From Eukaryota sp. TZLM1-RC (Eukaryota; Metamonada: BaSk clade), in the NCBI GenBank assembly GCA_040285825.1, contig JAUPSS010000011.1:620001-684000 (forward strand): 64,000 nucleotides of DNA, written 5' to 3'. Positions 19,841 through 31,240 of the stretch are shown in pieces. Each line of letters opens with the position of its first letter. The first letter of the stretch is position 1. A program made the position numbers and the translations under genes. The notes beneath the pieces were generated by a model. It worked only from the letters and a program-made list of their open reading frames with translations. It was not told the origin of the DNA and did not search any database.

Positions 19841-21090
19841 TTCTGAAACAGCCCAAAAAGTTTCAGACAAAGGATACAATCATGAAGCCCATATTGAATC
19901 GAATTTCGTATAAGAGGAGAAGTAGCTAAACAATCAATTGGCAAAATATGGGAAAATTCTTGATGAAGTTTGATTTTCTTTTCATTTATCATTTTATATG
20001 CCAGATTGCCTAATCCATGTCGTTAGGGTATTTTTATGAATTTTTTGGCAAAAACCAAAGTATCTAAAAGAACAAAGCTATTTTCCCTGATGACAACTTC
20101 TCTCCATCTCGGTGAAAGTTGATTGAGTACATCAATTGCTGTATCATCTGGAACAGTGGGAAATGGTAAATCAAAATAATTTAATCTATTTTTTAAAACC
20201 TATAAATCAAACTGCATTAAGTTTTGATTAAGAAAACAATGGGGTTGATAATTACCAATAATGTTTAAAAACCTACGAAGCAAGGCTTTTTCGTCAGAGA
20301 AAATTTCTGCCTGAACATCCATATCAATGTCTGGTAATGTAATTTGAGGACTCATCCTCAACATAAGTGAATATTTACTCTCCAAAAAGAAATTATGGCG
20401 ATCAAATTTACCAATAACAATCGAAATTAAAAAAACTTTTTGATCAGAAATTTGCTCACCCATTTGCTCATCAGTTTTCTTTTTCAAAAGATTTGCACCC
20501 ACTTTTCTCCTTTTGTCGGTTAATCTCGTCAGGAGGGAGAAATTGGCCATCTTGACTTTGATAAAGATGACCATCCTGATAGGTTTCAAGATCAAAGCAC
20601 ATAACAGTGGGAAAATTTTCATTTGAGGTCATTCATTTGAATTGAATCAAAGGATTAGGCTTGAATCCACTAAGACTTGGCTCAGTTTTTCCAACCATAC
20701 TCGGTTTCCATGGTTTGTTTGTCAAAATCTTCCTGTTCTCGATATTCAACATTGTATTCTCAATACAAATTTCTCGGTTCAGTGCTTTTTGTTGTTTTTT
20801 AGCTTACGCTTTGATGTTTGTTGGTCAAAAATCGCATTTCTAATATTTTTTTATGGAGGAGTTGATTTATAATTAGATCTTCTCTTTCTGGGACCAGGAT
20901 TTGCTTCAACATCTCCATACATTGTTAAATCAACAGTAAATGGGTTTGTTGATAGAAGATGTTGGCAGCTAATGGATTGAAAAGATAAATTATAAACATA
21001 ATTATCAAACTCAACATTATCAAAATAACAATTTTAGACACAACATCCCACATCTAAAGTGTAAGAATCTAAACCACAAAAATGAACAAA
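19841..21090 (-). pseudogene. Family-B DNA polymerase exonuclease domain with upstream 2A motif (element remnant)
   Basis: In minus-strand order, a poorly conserved leader is followed by the 2A-type motif DVEANPGP (20913-20890). A basic region comes next, then the three exonuclease motifs of family-B polymerases: ExoI in VMCFDLETYQDG (Asp-x-Glu near 20585-20593), ExoII in LNQNLMQFDL (near 20206-20225) and ExoIII YGLHD (19879-19893). Linker text between them (EIFSDEKALLRRF, RHGLGNLAYKMINEKK) also fits the family. There are several frameshifts and one in-frame TAG. The polymerase palm is not found. 2A motifs make ribosomes skip a peptide bond, so this was probably a polyprotein of a DNA-polymerase-encoding mobile element. 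The element class is undetermined. Confidence 0.65.
20890..20913 (-). other. 2A ribosome-skipping motif (D-V-E-x-N-P-G-P)
   Basis: The eight codons spell DVEANPGP exactly, the invariant core of 2A peptides, in the frame that leads toward the polymerase fragment. The residues before it (LSTNPFTVDLTMYG) are more polar than in the best-known 2As, so activity is uncertain. Confidence 0.6.
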
Positions 21091-21143
21091 CTCAAAAACA
21101 TCAAAATAACAATATAAAACAAAACATATTTAGAAGAAGCATC

Positions 21144-21404
21144 TCACATCTTGGCTCTGACCTTCCGTTTATTCCTGTAAATCAGGATGACTGTTCCCGA
21201 CTGAGGAGTTCGGGAAGAAGTACTCTGCTGTTCTTTGAAGAACAGGTTGAAGGAGGAGGTGCGAACTGAGTCCGTAACCTCGTTATCCTTTTTCTCGTTT
21301 TGCTGCATGATGTTAAAAAGAATGGGAAGAGTCAAGATAATCTCTCTGTCTGACACGATGTCTGATATGCTGATTGCAATTTCAAATTGATTGCTAATTT
21401 CCAC
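21144..21404 (-). CDS. Short unidentified ORF, possibly element-derived
   Basis: An 86-codon frame. Its first part (FEIAISISDIVSDREIILTLPILFNIM) loosely resembles the spacing seen near the C-terminus of hAT-type transposases; the second half is polar and ends basic. It lies upstream of the 2A/polymerase remnant on the same strand. The assignment is weak. Confidence 0.2.
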   Translation of the reverse strand: MEISNQFEIAISISDIVSDREIILTLPILFNIMQQNEKKDNEVTDSVRTSSFNLFFKEQQSTSSRTPQSGTVILIYRNKRKVRAKM

Positions 21405-22447
21405 TATGGTATCAAATGCCTATCCAATGTATCTCTAGTGGTCATCAGCATCAGCTCGTTACCCTCTAGCTCTTCTGGTCGTTGTTACTCCGTCTAAACT
21501 CTATGTTTTTTCCCAGTTTCCTTCTCCTTCCTTTACCTCTTGTTGTCTTCCCATTCAGCTATCTCAACAATTCTCCCTTCCCCTCTCCCTCTGTGTTTTG
21601 AGGGGACCTAAACAATTGCTTGTTTGGCCCAGAATCAACAAAATTCATAAGTGAGTAGATGGTCTATTGATTTCAGACGTCTCAAATTTACATGGACCAC
21701 AATGAGGTTGAGTCCCCACACCTGGACTTAGTTGGATGTTTCACTTACAAAATCAGAGAACATAACAGAGACTGATCATCTATCTGATTGGAGAGACAGT
21801 AGGTGAGTAACCCTTTCAATTTTCAGCAAAAGAAGTTGAATAGTTTTAAGTTTTTGGTTCAAAACTCCAGTTTTTGGAAAACCAGTAATTTCTCCAATGA
21901 TATTGATAACTATGTGAGTAAAAATTAAATCATTATAAGAAAAAGGAATCCAAATGTCTACTGTCAATCAACTTCCTCAATTTAGAGCTCTGTGAAGTAG
22001 GACAACATAGGATCAAAGAATTTGACCAAAGCTGCATTCATTGGTGGAAAAATTTTGATTTTGAATTTTGTAGAAGATATCCTTTTGCCAAAAATCTTCT
22101 TGAAACAACAAAGTCTATTCATGGATAACTGATTTGGTTCACCAGTGATGGTTATCTTGATGTATCCTCAATTCTCTTTGTTTAAATAAATACATCACAA
22201 ATTTCCATCTATCTTTGACATCGATTGCTGATTGTTTAAAGTTACACATAATTTTATGCTTCGAATAAACAGTTTGAAAATTACACTGAAATTGGCAAAT
22301 GCTGATAGGATTTGTTCACGTATTAATTTGTCAGGACGTGCCTCCTGAAAACTGTAAATTTGTAAATTATCAATTCAGATAAAAAACAAATTCTCATATT
22401 CAAAGTTCAAGCAGAATCAGTTAAGAGAGTGCCATAAACTTGAGGAT
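21405..22447. other. Intergenic region before the acid phosphatase gene
   Basis: A pyrimidine-rich tract (about 21515-21600) is followed by AT-rich sequence. Protein-like scraps on the minus strand near 21960-22140 are too broken to name. No RNA gene is recognised. Confidence 0.35.
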
Positions 22448-22552
22448 TTGTTGTTACTAAGGCAGAAGAAGTACTATCACACATATCTTGTAAAAGATTT
22501 GCAAAAGCGGGATTCTTTTACCATTCTTCTTACATTCCATTCTTCTTCCATT

Positions 22553-23671
22553 ATGTGGATCTTCTTCCTACTCTGTTTAACGTTGTTGGTCTCTGCAGAC
22601 TCTTCTCTCCATGGTGTTATAGTTACCACTCGCCATGGAGATCGCTCACCCTTACGAACATATCCCCAACAATTTGCCACCTGGAACTGCACGATGAACT
22701 TGTTCTCTTCCCTTCATTTTGGAGAAAACTCTGTTCGATATCCTTATTTCCGAAAAAACTATGTTGCTGACAAACAAGCCCTGAGTGGTAGCTGCTTCCT
22801 CGGCCAGCTGACCAATAAAGGAGGGTTGCAACACTTTGACCTAGGTCGTCGTCTCCGTGAGCAATACAACTCAATTCTGCCCTCCATTCCTGATGAAACA
22901 ACCTATTTCAGATCCACTGATCTTCCTCGTACACAAGAAAGTCTTATCAGTAACATTTTAGGAACTTTCCCATCACTCCAGAGCAGCAGTCACGTACCTG
23001 ATATCAATATATTTGAAAGACCTCAGGAGACACTCTTAGCCAATGCTGGTGCCTGCCCAAGACTTAAAGCAAGATTGGATGATCTTTATAGTAGCAACGA
23101 ATGGGTTTCAAAAGAACAATCCCTTGAACATGTCAGAAGGAAGCTAGAAATTGCCTTGGGGGTTGAAGTGGTGACCTTAGACGACTGGAATAAAGGCTTT
23201 GATTATCTTTACACATTGGTGAACAATGCATTGCCTCTGCCTCGGCCAATTACTTACCAAGATTACCAAGAACTATTTGAGTTGAAATCTTGGCAGCTTT
23301 ATAGAATGTACTCTGAAGAATTTTTAACTTTATCTTTAGGAGTTTGGTTTAAGGAATTGAAAGACAGTATTCGAGAGGTTTTTGAAGGTAAGTCAATTGT
23401 AAAGTACAGAGTTTTCAGTGGTCATGACACAACTGTTATGCCTTTGCTTCAGGTATTAGACATCGCCAACCCTGAATGGCCTCCCTATGCAGCTAATGTT
23501 GCTCTTGAGTTGTGGTCGGTTGATGGCAAACCCACAATTCGAGCAGTTTACAATGGAGAACCAATTAAAATGAGGTATTGCTCTTCAGTAAATTGTCCTT
23601 TGCAAATGTTTGAAGAAAGAATAGGGCAATTCTCTGTCTCCAGGCAAGAATGGGAAACTCTTTGTATGTAG
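22553..23671 (+). CDS. Secreted histidine acid phosphatase
   Basis: Histidine phosphatase superfamily, branch 2. The frame is open from 22448, but the ATG at 22553 is preferred because it places a signal peptide (MWIFFLLCLTLLVSADSS) at the N-terminus. The resulting protein is 372 aa, typical of lysosomal or prostatic-type acid phosphatases. The catalytic RHGDRSP (residues 27-33 from this start) supplies the nucleophilic His; the partner HD motif is FSGHDTTVMPLL (His at about 291). Cysteines are spaced for disulfides. It hydrolyses phosphomonoesters at acid pH, in the lysosome or outside the cell. No transmembrane anchor is evident. TAG stop, followed by AATAAA at 23691. Confidence 0.88.
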   Translation: MWIFFLLCLTLLVSADSSLHGVIVTTRHGDRSPLRTYPQQFATWNCTMNLFSSLHFGENSVRYPYFRKNYVADKQALSGSCFLGQLTNKGGLQHFDLGRRLREQYNSILPSIPDETTYFRSTDLPRTQESLISNILGTFPSLQSSSHVPDINIFERPQETLLANAGACPRLKARLDDLYSSNEWVSKEQSLEHVRRKLEIALGVEVVTLDDWNKGFDYLYTLVNNALPLPRPITYQDYQELFELKSWQLYRMYSEEFLTLSLGVWFKELKDSIREVFEGKSIVKYRVFSGHDTTVMPLLQVLDIANPEWPPYAANVALELWSVDGKPTIRAVYNGEPIKMRYCSSVNCPLQMFEERIGQFSVSRQEWETLCM

Positions 23672-25596
23672 TTTTTTATTATAAAGTTGAAAATAAAGTT
23701 GACTTTTGTTTATTTTGATTTCTTGGAGCAAGAATTTCTGGGTTATTAGGGATCTGCAATGGGTTCAATTTTGAAAAGTGTGTTATCCAACTGAATATCG
23801 ATGTGAAATCACTCAGCTATAATCAAAGTACTTTTATCACCTTCAAAAGCTGCTGTTTTCAAAGTGTAGACGTTTTGCCAATTACCATCTTTGGAATCAG
23901 TATCTACAAATCAAACTTTCACCAAAGTCTCATCTGCTACTTTAGATATTGACTCAAACCTTGTCAAATATACTTCAATACAACTTCAGTGGTGAGACGC
24001 TGAATGGATAGTTGATGTTGTGAAGAAGCGAAGAAGCGTCATAATTGTTTATTGACTTGGTCTTTGGTTCTTACTAGCTGTGCGTGTGGTTGGCAGCAAA
24101 CGCAGCACGACCTGTCTTGAAACTTTTTCAAACAGTTTTTGTCTTCCTAGTCCTTTTCACAAAAATGAGTAGGAAGACATGACAATAATATTTGTGTTGA
24201 AACCATTGCTATTGCTACATTACCATCAAACAATTCATCAAAACCCGTCTCAATAACAATGCCAAATAAATTCTTGAAGACCCCAGCATTGATGGTACGT
24301 GTAGTAATAGCGCTTCTATTGATCCTACAACACAGTGATTTGGTTGTTCCTGGCTTAAATGGAAGCTTCACTATTTTAAATGCCATGTCTATTGACTCTT
24401 CAAGAGTCACTTCTTCTAATTCTTTCAATGAACATTTCATTAATTCTGATGACTTTTGCTGGCAAACACTGCAAGATTGCTGAACACGTGAAACCGATTT
24501 CTTTTGTTCTCAAAGCTTAAAACAATTTATGTTCCGTTGTTTTTTCTTTGCTCGGTTCTTTAGGTAACGTGGCTTTGGCATTCCTTGAAGTTCTCTGCAT
24601 AGTTGTAAAAGAAAGGACTGGAAGATTTTTCAATAGTGTTTACTGGCAAAACAGCATCACGTTTTCAATATATAACGGGATGGTGAAATTTATTTTTGAT
24701 TCACTTTCTACTTTTGGTAGATTTCCCAAATCTTAGGTAGTAAAAAAATTTCGAGTTCGAAAGACAGGTTTTGATGATGTGGAGCTCTAGTTGTGTATTT
24801 GATAATATGGTTCATATTCGTTGTGTATCGAATAATAGCAAAAGAAGGCCACGTTAACAAAACAAATGACTTCACTTAATTTTATTTCAATTCCTTGTCC
24901 CAACACTTATACCTTCTCTACTCCTTTTTTAAACATGTTTTCATCTTGAAAATATTGGTGTCTAAAACCAGGAAGTTTCAAGATCGAACGGACGATATAA
25001 CGACATCTGAAGTCTATGGTCAAAAGATTATCGAAACGTTAATCGAAAGTATCGGATACGATACTGCGGTTGTATGTTGATTTTTGAATAACAAAAGGAT
25101 GATTAAACAGAATAATTCTATATCTTCTATACCCAATTCAACCAAGAACAATTGACTGGAAGTTTTCCTTTCATGAAACGAACCCAGAAAAGAACAATAC
25201 AGATGATAATAAGACTATCACAACAAATTGATATGTAATATGATGTTCCGAATGTCATGAAGACATCCAATAGGAGTCATTATGACCTGAGATCACACAT
25301 TTTTATGGGTCAATGTCTCACTAACTTTGCTCATGTTAGTGTTGGTCTTCGTGCATTTGAGTTCATAAACTAAAATAAATAAAAGCACAGACGTTTATGC
25401 CAGAGTTAAGAAAATCAACTAAAAGGAAATAACAAAAACAAATTTAAACTACTGTTGCCTGTGGGCTAGAGTCAGACATATATGTGAACAGATAGTAATT
25501 TTATTACGACGAGAAATGAGCTATGGTGAATTTCAATACCATCACTAGTGAGGTCTCCATGAATAAACAATGAACATTAAGCTAATAAACAAGAAT
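23672..25596. other. Gene-poor region with one weak minus-strand ORF
   Basis: The best coding-like piece is 24147-24440 (-), starting MKCSLKELEEVTLEESIDM. In frame upstream is a CSVCQQKSSEL segment that could be half a zinc site. I recognise no family and see both strands partly open. The rest (24740-25596) holds nothing I can support. Confidence 0.3.
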
Positions 25597-25647
25597 AAAT
25601 AGATAAGTCTATCTACACTCTAGAATAGTGTAAAGACTAACACTACT
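25597..25647 (-). repeat. Left 51-bp terminal direct repeat of the Ty3/gypsy element
   Basis: Identical to 30947-30997. It contains nested inverted repeats: TAGATA/TATCTA and ACACT/AGTGT, the latter twice. The integrase stop codon lies inside its inner edge. Confidence 0.85.
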
Positions 25648-27451
25648 TTTTCCCCTCCATTCGACGGTCTTTTCTAGCTCTTCTGCGAGGTTGTTTGCGA
25701 GTAGGTTGACTAGTTGGGGGTTGTGACTTATTAGTCTGGAGGAAGGCTCGGTAGGCCTTGGTGTTCTTAATGCGGTCGACAGGCTCAGTGCCTCGTACAT
25801 CTCCAGCGTATACGACTTGACACTCGTTGCCATCCTGGCTGAGAACTTCTAATAGAAGATGTTCCTCAGTATAACCTGAGGCCACGATACGATAAAACTC
25901 ATCATCAGTGGGTTTGTCAGAATGGTACAATTTGCATTGTGAAATGCTAGCCTTAGATTCGACACCTGTGATTAAATTCTTTAATAATAAAGTTGATTTA
26001 CTAGGTTTGTCGATGACCAGATATGGGCCCAGATAATTCCCATGTAATTTGGAGTTACTAGATGATTTGAGGATTAAACATCCAACTTCGAATAGCAGGT
26101 TACTCGTGCTTGGCTTCTCCTCTGGCGATTTCGATGTTTGGGTGATTTCTGCTTTTTCTCCTTTTTCTTTTAGTCGATTAAATTTAGATTGGATATCCAG
26201 AATGAAAGGAACCTCAGTGGTAGCCTTTTCGATGGTGGAAAAAATTGATAAAGGGTCAGCTCTGGGACTGACGTCTGACCCAAACATAAGCTCGAATGGA
26301 CTGAAACCTGTGACAGAGCTCTTAGACGAATTCGTTAAGAGTTGTACGTAAGGCATGTATTCTGACCAGTTGTCATAGGCGTTAAAATCGATTAGGAGCT
26401 TCCTAAGATTTTGTAAAATAACTCCATGACGTCGTTCAACTAGGCCATTTGATTGACTGAAATTTGGAATACTGTTCGTCATGTTGATAGACAGGAATTC
26501 GCACAGTAATTTAAACACGTTGTTGGCGAATTCTGGGCCGTTGTCACTGTGAATGCTGTAAGGTATACCAAAGATTGTGCACACACTCCAAATCAAAGCG
26601 TCGGCTGTCAGCCTTGCGTTTAATTCTTTGAGGGGCACGAGGACTGTATACCGAGTGAAACTGTCCACGAAAACTAAGATGTATTTATTGGCCTCTTGAT
26701 CTGGAGGAAGAGGACCAATGGTATCCACGTTCAATCTCGCGAAGGGTTTGTCAGCCCAGAGAGATCCGGTGGAAGGAGTGATAGATTTGGGGACAGGTGC
26801 CGTTTTCTGACATAATGGACAAGAACGCACGTGGTTCTTCATATCATCAGTCATACTGGGCCAGTAGTAGTCGCTAGAGGATAGCCTGCGTAAACTCTCA
26901 GACATACTAGGATGACCGCTTGATACATAACCATGTATGATCAAGAGCGTGTTGTTGATGAGTGATGACGGGATGATGATCTTGCCTGATTCGTTAACGT
27001 AGAGGTCAAGATGATTGACGGAACAGTTATTAAATGAACGTTCGTGAGCTGCAACAGCTTGTCTTTGCTCTGAACGGATTCTACTCAACCAAGGATCGAA
27101 CATGGGGGTTGCAGATGCACATTTCTCTTTTAGAATGAGGATTTTGTGGGTATCCCGAAGGTCGTCTGGGTCTGGAAGAGCAGAGTCGTCTGATGGATCA
27201 TAGTTTCTGATATAATAGATTGGGTGAAACGGTTCATAGGTGGTCTCGCTCGCTGATGAACGAGTATTGCCTGTGTTGATTGTGTTTATGCGTACAGGAT
27301 CGGTCGTTGGGACCTGTCTGGATAGCATGTCTGCCCAGTAGTTGTCTTCCCCCGAGGTGTGTACCAACTCGAAGTCGAACTCACTGAGTATTGGTAACCA
27401 ACGTGTGACAATTCGATTCTTATCAGGGGCTGTTACCAGATATGAGAGCAA
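25643..27451 (-). pseudogene. Integrase part of the Ty3/gypsy pol
   Basis: 602-codon frame. It begins with the end of RNase H (RWLPILSEFDFELVHTSGED, then ADMLSR), followed by the HHCC zinc domain (HGYVSSGHPSMSESLRR, then SCPLCQK) and the DDE catalytic core: Asp in LNVDTIGPLP, Asp in HSDNGPEF and Glu in SNGLVERRHG. A chromodomain is not evident; the C-terminus is basic. The catalytic triad is intact. It is separated from the upstream pol frames by a frameshift within RNase H, so it cannot be translated as one polyprotein. Confidence 0.85.
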
Positions 27452-27789
27452 TGTCCATTGGATCTGGATCCATTGCTGGACAAGGATCCATTGCTATTGT
27501 GATCTGTGAATATCGTGAGCTTCCTGCTTTTGAGGTAACTCTCGATGCATGATTTTGTTAGGATGAGAAGTATAGCGTAAAGCTCTTTCTGCATCGTTGA
27601 CCAATTCTTTTGGGAATTGGAGAGAATCCTGCTAAAGAAACTGATAGGTCTGACCTTAGGGTCAATGAGAGGAGTGCCATTGTGTTCACAAGGATCATAT
27701 TCTTCCCAAATGACGCCGCCAATAGCAATGTCTGATGCGTCACAACTGATAGGGACACAGTTATCTGCTGGGGGTAAACTCAATGGCAT
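27433..27789 (-). pseudogene. RNase H part of pol, disrupted by a micro-repeat
   Basis: Contains the RNase H catalytic residues: Asp in PISCDASDIAIGG, Glu in MQKELYAI and Asp in IFTDHNS. Just after the last, a short repeat of GGATCCATTG units (about 27450-27495) is inserted and throws the frame off before the conserved continuation resumes in the integrase frame. Confidence 0.75.
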
Positions 27790-27837
27790 ATTCTCCTTTA
27801 CGAGTTGCTTGATCTTGTTGAAGCGAAGTTCATGATC

Positions 27838-29601
27838 TCAGGTCCACTCGATACGGCGGTGGTTTCCTCTAATAAGCTCGATGATAGGAGATAAGATTTC
27901 GGATACCGAAGGTAGCCAGTTTCTAATGTAGTTGATGGATCCTACAAAACTTCTGACGTCATTCACTGTCTTGGGAGCTGGAAGCTCGACTTGTCCAGTT
28001 AGTCGTGAGGGATCGATTTGGTGTGTACCGTTGACGAAGATACTACCAAGAATCTTGATTTCATGATCTTTAGACTTGAAATGGCATTTTGGTAGGCCAA
28101 GGCTGACCCGCTTCTCTTTAGCGCGGAAGAGGACGGCTTTGAGCCTGTCGATGAATTGAGGAAGGGTATTACCTATGATAATGATTTCGTCGATGTAGAT
28201 AAACACGCCTTCGATGCTAAAGATGTTGGACATTACATTTTGAAACACTGCCGGGACGTTCTTGAGACCGAAACATGCCCTGTTGAAGCTGATACTGCGA
28301 CCAGGAATGCTGAGGGTGGTTTTCTCGATGTCTCTTTCGTTGATCTTGAGCTGCCAATATGCTTTTGGGAGATCAAGTGTTCCAATGTAATTGGCTTGAG
28401 ATAAGAACTCTAATACATCAGAGATCTTGATTGGAGCAATGGAGATAGTGTTTGCATTGACTCCATTCGGACCACTGAAGTCGCCTGTAAGACGTGGTTT
28501 CCGATGATCAGGATAAACTACAAGAACGACTGGGGAGCTGAATCTACCGTTGGATTCTGTGGCGAAACCAGATTCGATTAACTCATCGAATATTTGGTTG
28601 GCGATTTTGAGTCGTTCAGGGTTTAACCTGCGAGGTGGACGATAAACAACAGTGTCTTCATCGTAGAAATCGATGTCCATGGGGTTACAGTCGATGCCGT
28701 CTTCATGGGGTTTCAACGTGAAAACATCTTTGAACTCTTCAAGAGTTGCGAGGAGCTGTTGATTTTCTGATTGATTGTTGAGCTTTATTTGACAACCTGA
28801 CGAGTTGACGTGATCTTCGAATGTTTTTGACACCTTGAGGTCAGATATCTGTGAAATTCTGTGGTCAAACTCAGATTCAGGTAACATTAGTGTTCTGTGA
28901 AGCTCATCGAGATGAATGTGTACCCTGTCGTTGTTCATGAGGCTGAGTTCATATAGGATGTATATTCCTATAATTAGAGTGTTGTTGCCTGGAACGATTG
29001 GTAAGGATTTGGTAAGATGCACAACTTTGGCAATGCTACCGACGTTGAAGGATAGGATTCCTTTGGTATTGTAGTCAGAGTTTGATGGTTCTTTGTTAAC
29101 ACCAATGAATTTGAAAGATTCAGTGCAGTGTTCCATCTTGCATTTTGTAGATAGGTCTTTCGAGATGACGGATATGGATGCTCCGCTATCAATAAGGCCA
29201 GATACCTTTATGTTATTAATCTGCAACCAGAGTTCAATAAACGTGGGACAATTAATAGATTTATTGGCACAAACAGAAGACAAACTAAAAATTCTATTGG
29301 TATGCGAAGATTCAGGGTCACATGTGCTCAAAGGATTTAAGAGGCGTTTGGGAGGAGAATGCGACGATGTCAAAAAACGATTGTTTGAGAGAGTCGGTAG
29401 TATGATCTGAAGATGGATTGACGTTGGTAGATTGTGGATTCTTGATGTTAATTGTATTGATCCTGTAACTACGAGAACGTTTACTATCACTACTACTATA
29501 ACTATCCAAACTACGGCGCTTATTCTTAGGAATTGCAGATCTCTTGCAATGTGGATGTAGGCATTCCTTGACAGAATGACCTGGCTCTTTGCAAAATCCA
29601 T
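27838..29601 (-). pseudogene. Protease and reverse transcriptase part of pol
   Basis: 587-codon frame overlapping gag by about 280 bp. The first 100 residues are probably out-of-frame overlap with gag. The aspartic protease motif GLIDSGASISVIS lies at about residue 135. The reverse transcriptase follows (about 330-560) with TLDLPKAYWQLKI, FGLKNVPAVFQNVM and FIYIDEIIIIGNT. The normal F/YxDD active site is YIDE here, so the second catalytic Asp is changed and polymerase activity is doubtful. Confidence 0.8.
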
Positions 29602-30760
29602 AGATGTCAGAAGGGGACGCAGCAGATTTATCGTCTTTGGCAGAGCGTTTCTTTAGATTTTTGACTCTGCGTCTGAGCTGCTCCTTGTTGGTCGATACTT
29701 GTTCGACATAATCGTAAATGTCGATAAGCTTTTGGTCTTGGGGATGGGGTCTCCCACCGAACATAGGACCTTGAGCTCCTGGACCAGTGAAGTTTCTGAC
29801 GGATTTCCGAGCTCGCTTTTGTTCCTCGAAGGTTCTGGTATTACACCAGTTGTTATAAAACTTAGAGAGAACATCGATGAAATCACTTAGACGGCGTTTA
29901 ACGTAAAAAGAAGAGTACGTCCAAGGATTGAAGAGCTCGTTGAAGAGAGGGTCAATTCCGAGGTTGTCGAGAATAGAGAACGCAATGTCCCATTCTTCGA
30001 GCTTGATTACCTCTTGATGGGGTTGGAAGCGATCGATAGCTAGTGTATCTCTCATCCCCATTGATTGATTGACGACAAAGCCGACCTGCGATATATATTT
30101 AATCCATCTACTCTGGTAATTGGAGATATTCCAATCCATTTTGACTTGGGATAATGTGAGTTTGGCAGTGGCCAGATTTGGAAACTGGGAAGCGAAGAGA
30201 ATGTTCTCCCACAGTTCTTCATCGTTGATATGATGGAGATGGAGACCGGGCCTTGTACCATCTGCAGCCTCGGCAAGGGTAGATATGACATCGGTGTCAA
30301 CGCAAGAGCTGATGCCAGCTGGATTGATTTCAACGCCAGCTCTGAAAATGTCCCACTTGTGGGCTGGCTCATCGTATCGTTGATTTAACGAAATGTAGTT
30401 GGGAAGATGAGTAGCGCGGAGAGTACAGGCTCTGTGAGCTACTGTAAGTTGTGTGAGACGTGCAATTTCATTAGTTAGAGCGACTTCGCGAGGGTTGTTG
30501 GGGTCACATTTGAAATCTTGAGAAATTCTATCATTGTACGCCGAAGAGATGAAGTCATTAATAAATGCAATGACCTTGCCAGTACTGGTAATCGTGTCCT
30601 TCTTGAGACGAGGGCGATTACGATCTTATTGAAGTTTCTTGGCTCGGTCGTCATAGAAACTACGAGACGCTTTGGACATAGCCGCAAGAACAGCGTTAGT
30701 GGTAGTAGTGGCGTTTTGAGGAGGGAGACTAGCACCATAGACTGTTTTTCCGCAGTCTGA
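29318..30760 (-). pseudogene. Gag of the Ty3/gypsy element
   Basis: The main frame is open from about 30640 down to 29318, with one frameshift near 30627 separating the N-terminal part, which begins near 30760. It has a helical capsid-like body and a single zinc knuckle near the C-terminus, YGFCKEPGHSVKEC, in which the first Cys of CCHC is Tyr. A basic Ser/Arg-rich tail follows. It overlaps pol, consistent with expression by frameshifting. Confidence 0.7.
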
Positions 30761-30946
30761 TACTTTAGTCTAGCGCATCCTGTCTACTTGTTCCATGGGT
30801 TTATCATATCGAGTGTGACTTGGAACACCATCAAAAGTAGGATCGACTTCTTGTCCATCTCTGGTGATTTTAGGGAAACAGCGAGAGGGGCTGTCCCTGA
30901 TTTTGGTGGTGGACTGTGATGTTTTAGGAATGTTAAGCGAGGAATG

Positions 30947-30997
30947 AAATAGATAAGTCTATCTACACTCTAGAATAGTGTAAAGACTAACACTACT
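30947..30997 (-). repeat. Right 51-bp terminal direct repeat of the Ty3/gypsy element
   Basis: Perfect copy of 25597-25647, upstream of gag. The short match of flanking bases (GAAT-AAAT against GAATGAAAT) is not a clean target duplication. Confidence 0.85.
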
Positions 30998-31240
30998 GAT
31001 GATGTGATACTTTCCTAATCTGGAGGGTCACCTTTAGCCAAGGCTAACATATAAAGGGATACCATTGAAACTGTTGATTAAGTACAACCTTATCAGCCAT
31101 GTACTATATTGAAAGTGAATAATATCAATTGTTACTAATTATTGATGCAATACGCTACTAATTTATCAGCCAAAAAATGTCATTAAAAAATCCCATTAAC
31201 AACTCATCTATTTATCTCTTAAACAATCAAGGACCATGAC
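30998..31240. other. Spacer between Ty3/gypsy element and Fanzor copy F
   Basis: No gene is seen. It may include the left end of the Fanzor F element, but no terminal repeat is evident. Confidence 0.3.

Larger units (their letters stand above)
25597..30997 (-). mobile_element. Ty3/gypsy-type retrotransposon with short terminal repeats
   Basis: About 5.4 kb on the minus strand. Order: gag (30760-29318), protease with GLIDSGASISVIS, reverse transcriptase, RNase H, H2C2-type integrase (stop at 25643). The protease-RT-RNase H-integrase order is that of Ty3/gypsy (Metaviridae). The element is bounded by 51-bp perfect direct repeats (25597-25647 and 30947-30997), far shorter than usual LTRs. I find no flanking 4-6 bp target duplication and no TGG-starting primer-binding site next to the 5' repeat. 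There are several frame breaks and at least two damaged active-site motifs, so this copy is not autonomous. Confidence 0.85.

Noticed and set aside
21776-21967. 63-aa minus-strand ORF
   Set aside because: No motif, AT-rich composition and no coherent extension; not supportable as a gene.
25609-30760. Several plus-strand open frames across the Ty3/gypsy element
   Set aside because: They are antisense shadows of gag-pol with no recognisable motifs.
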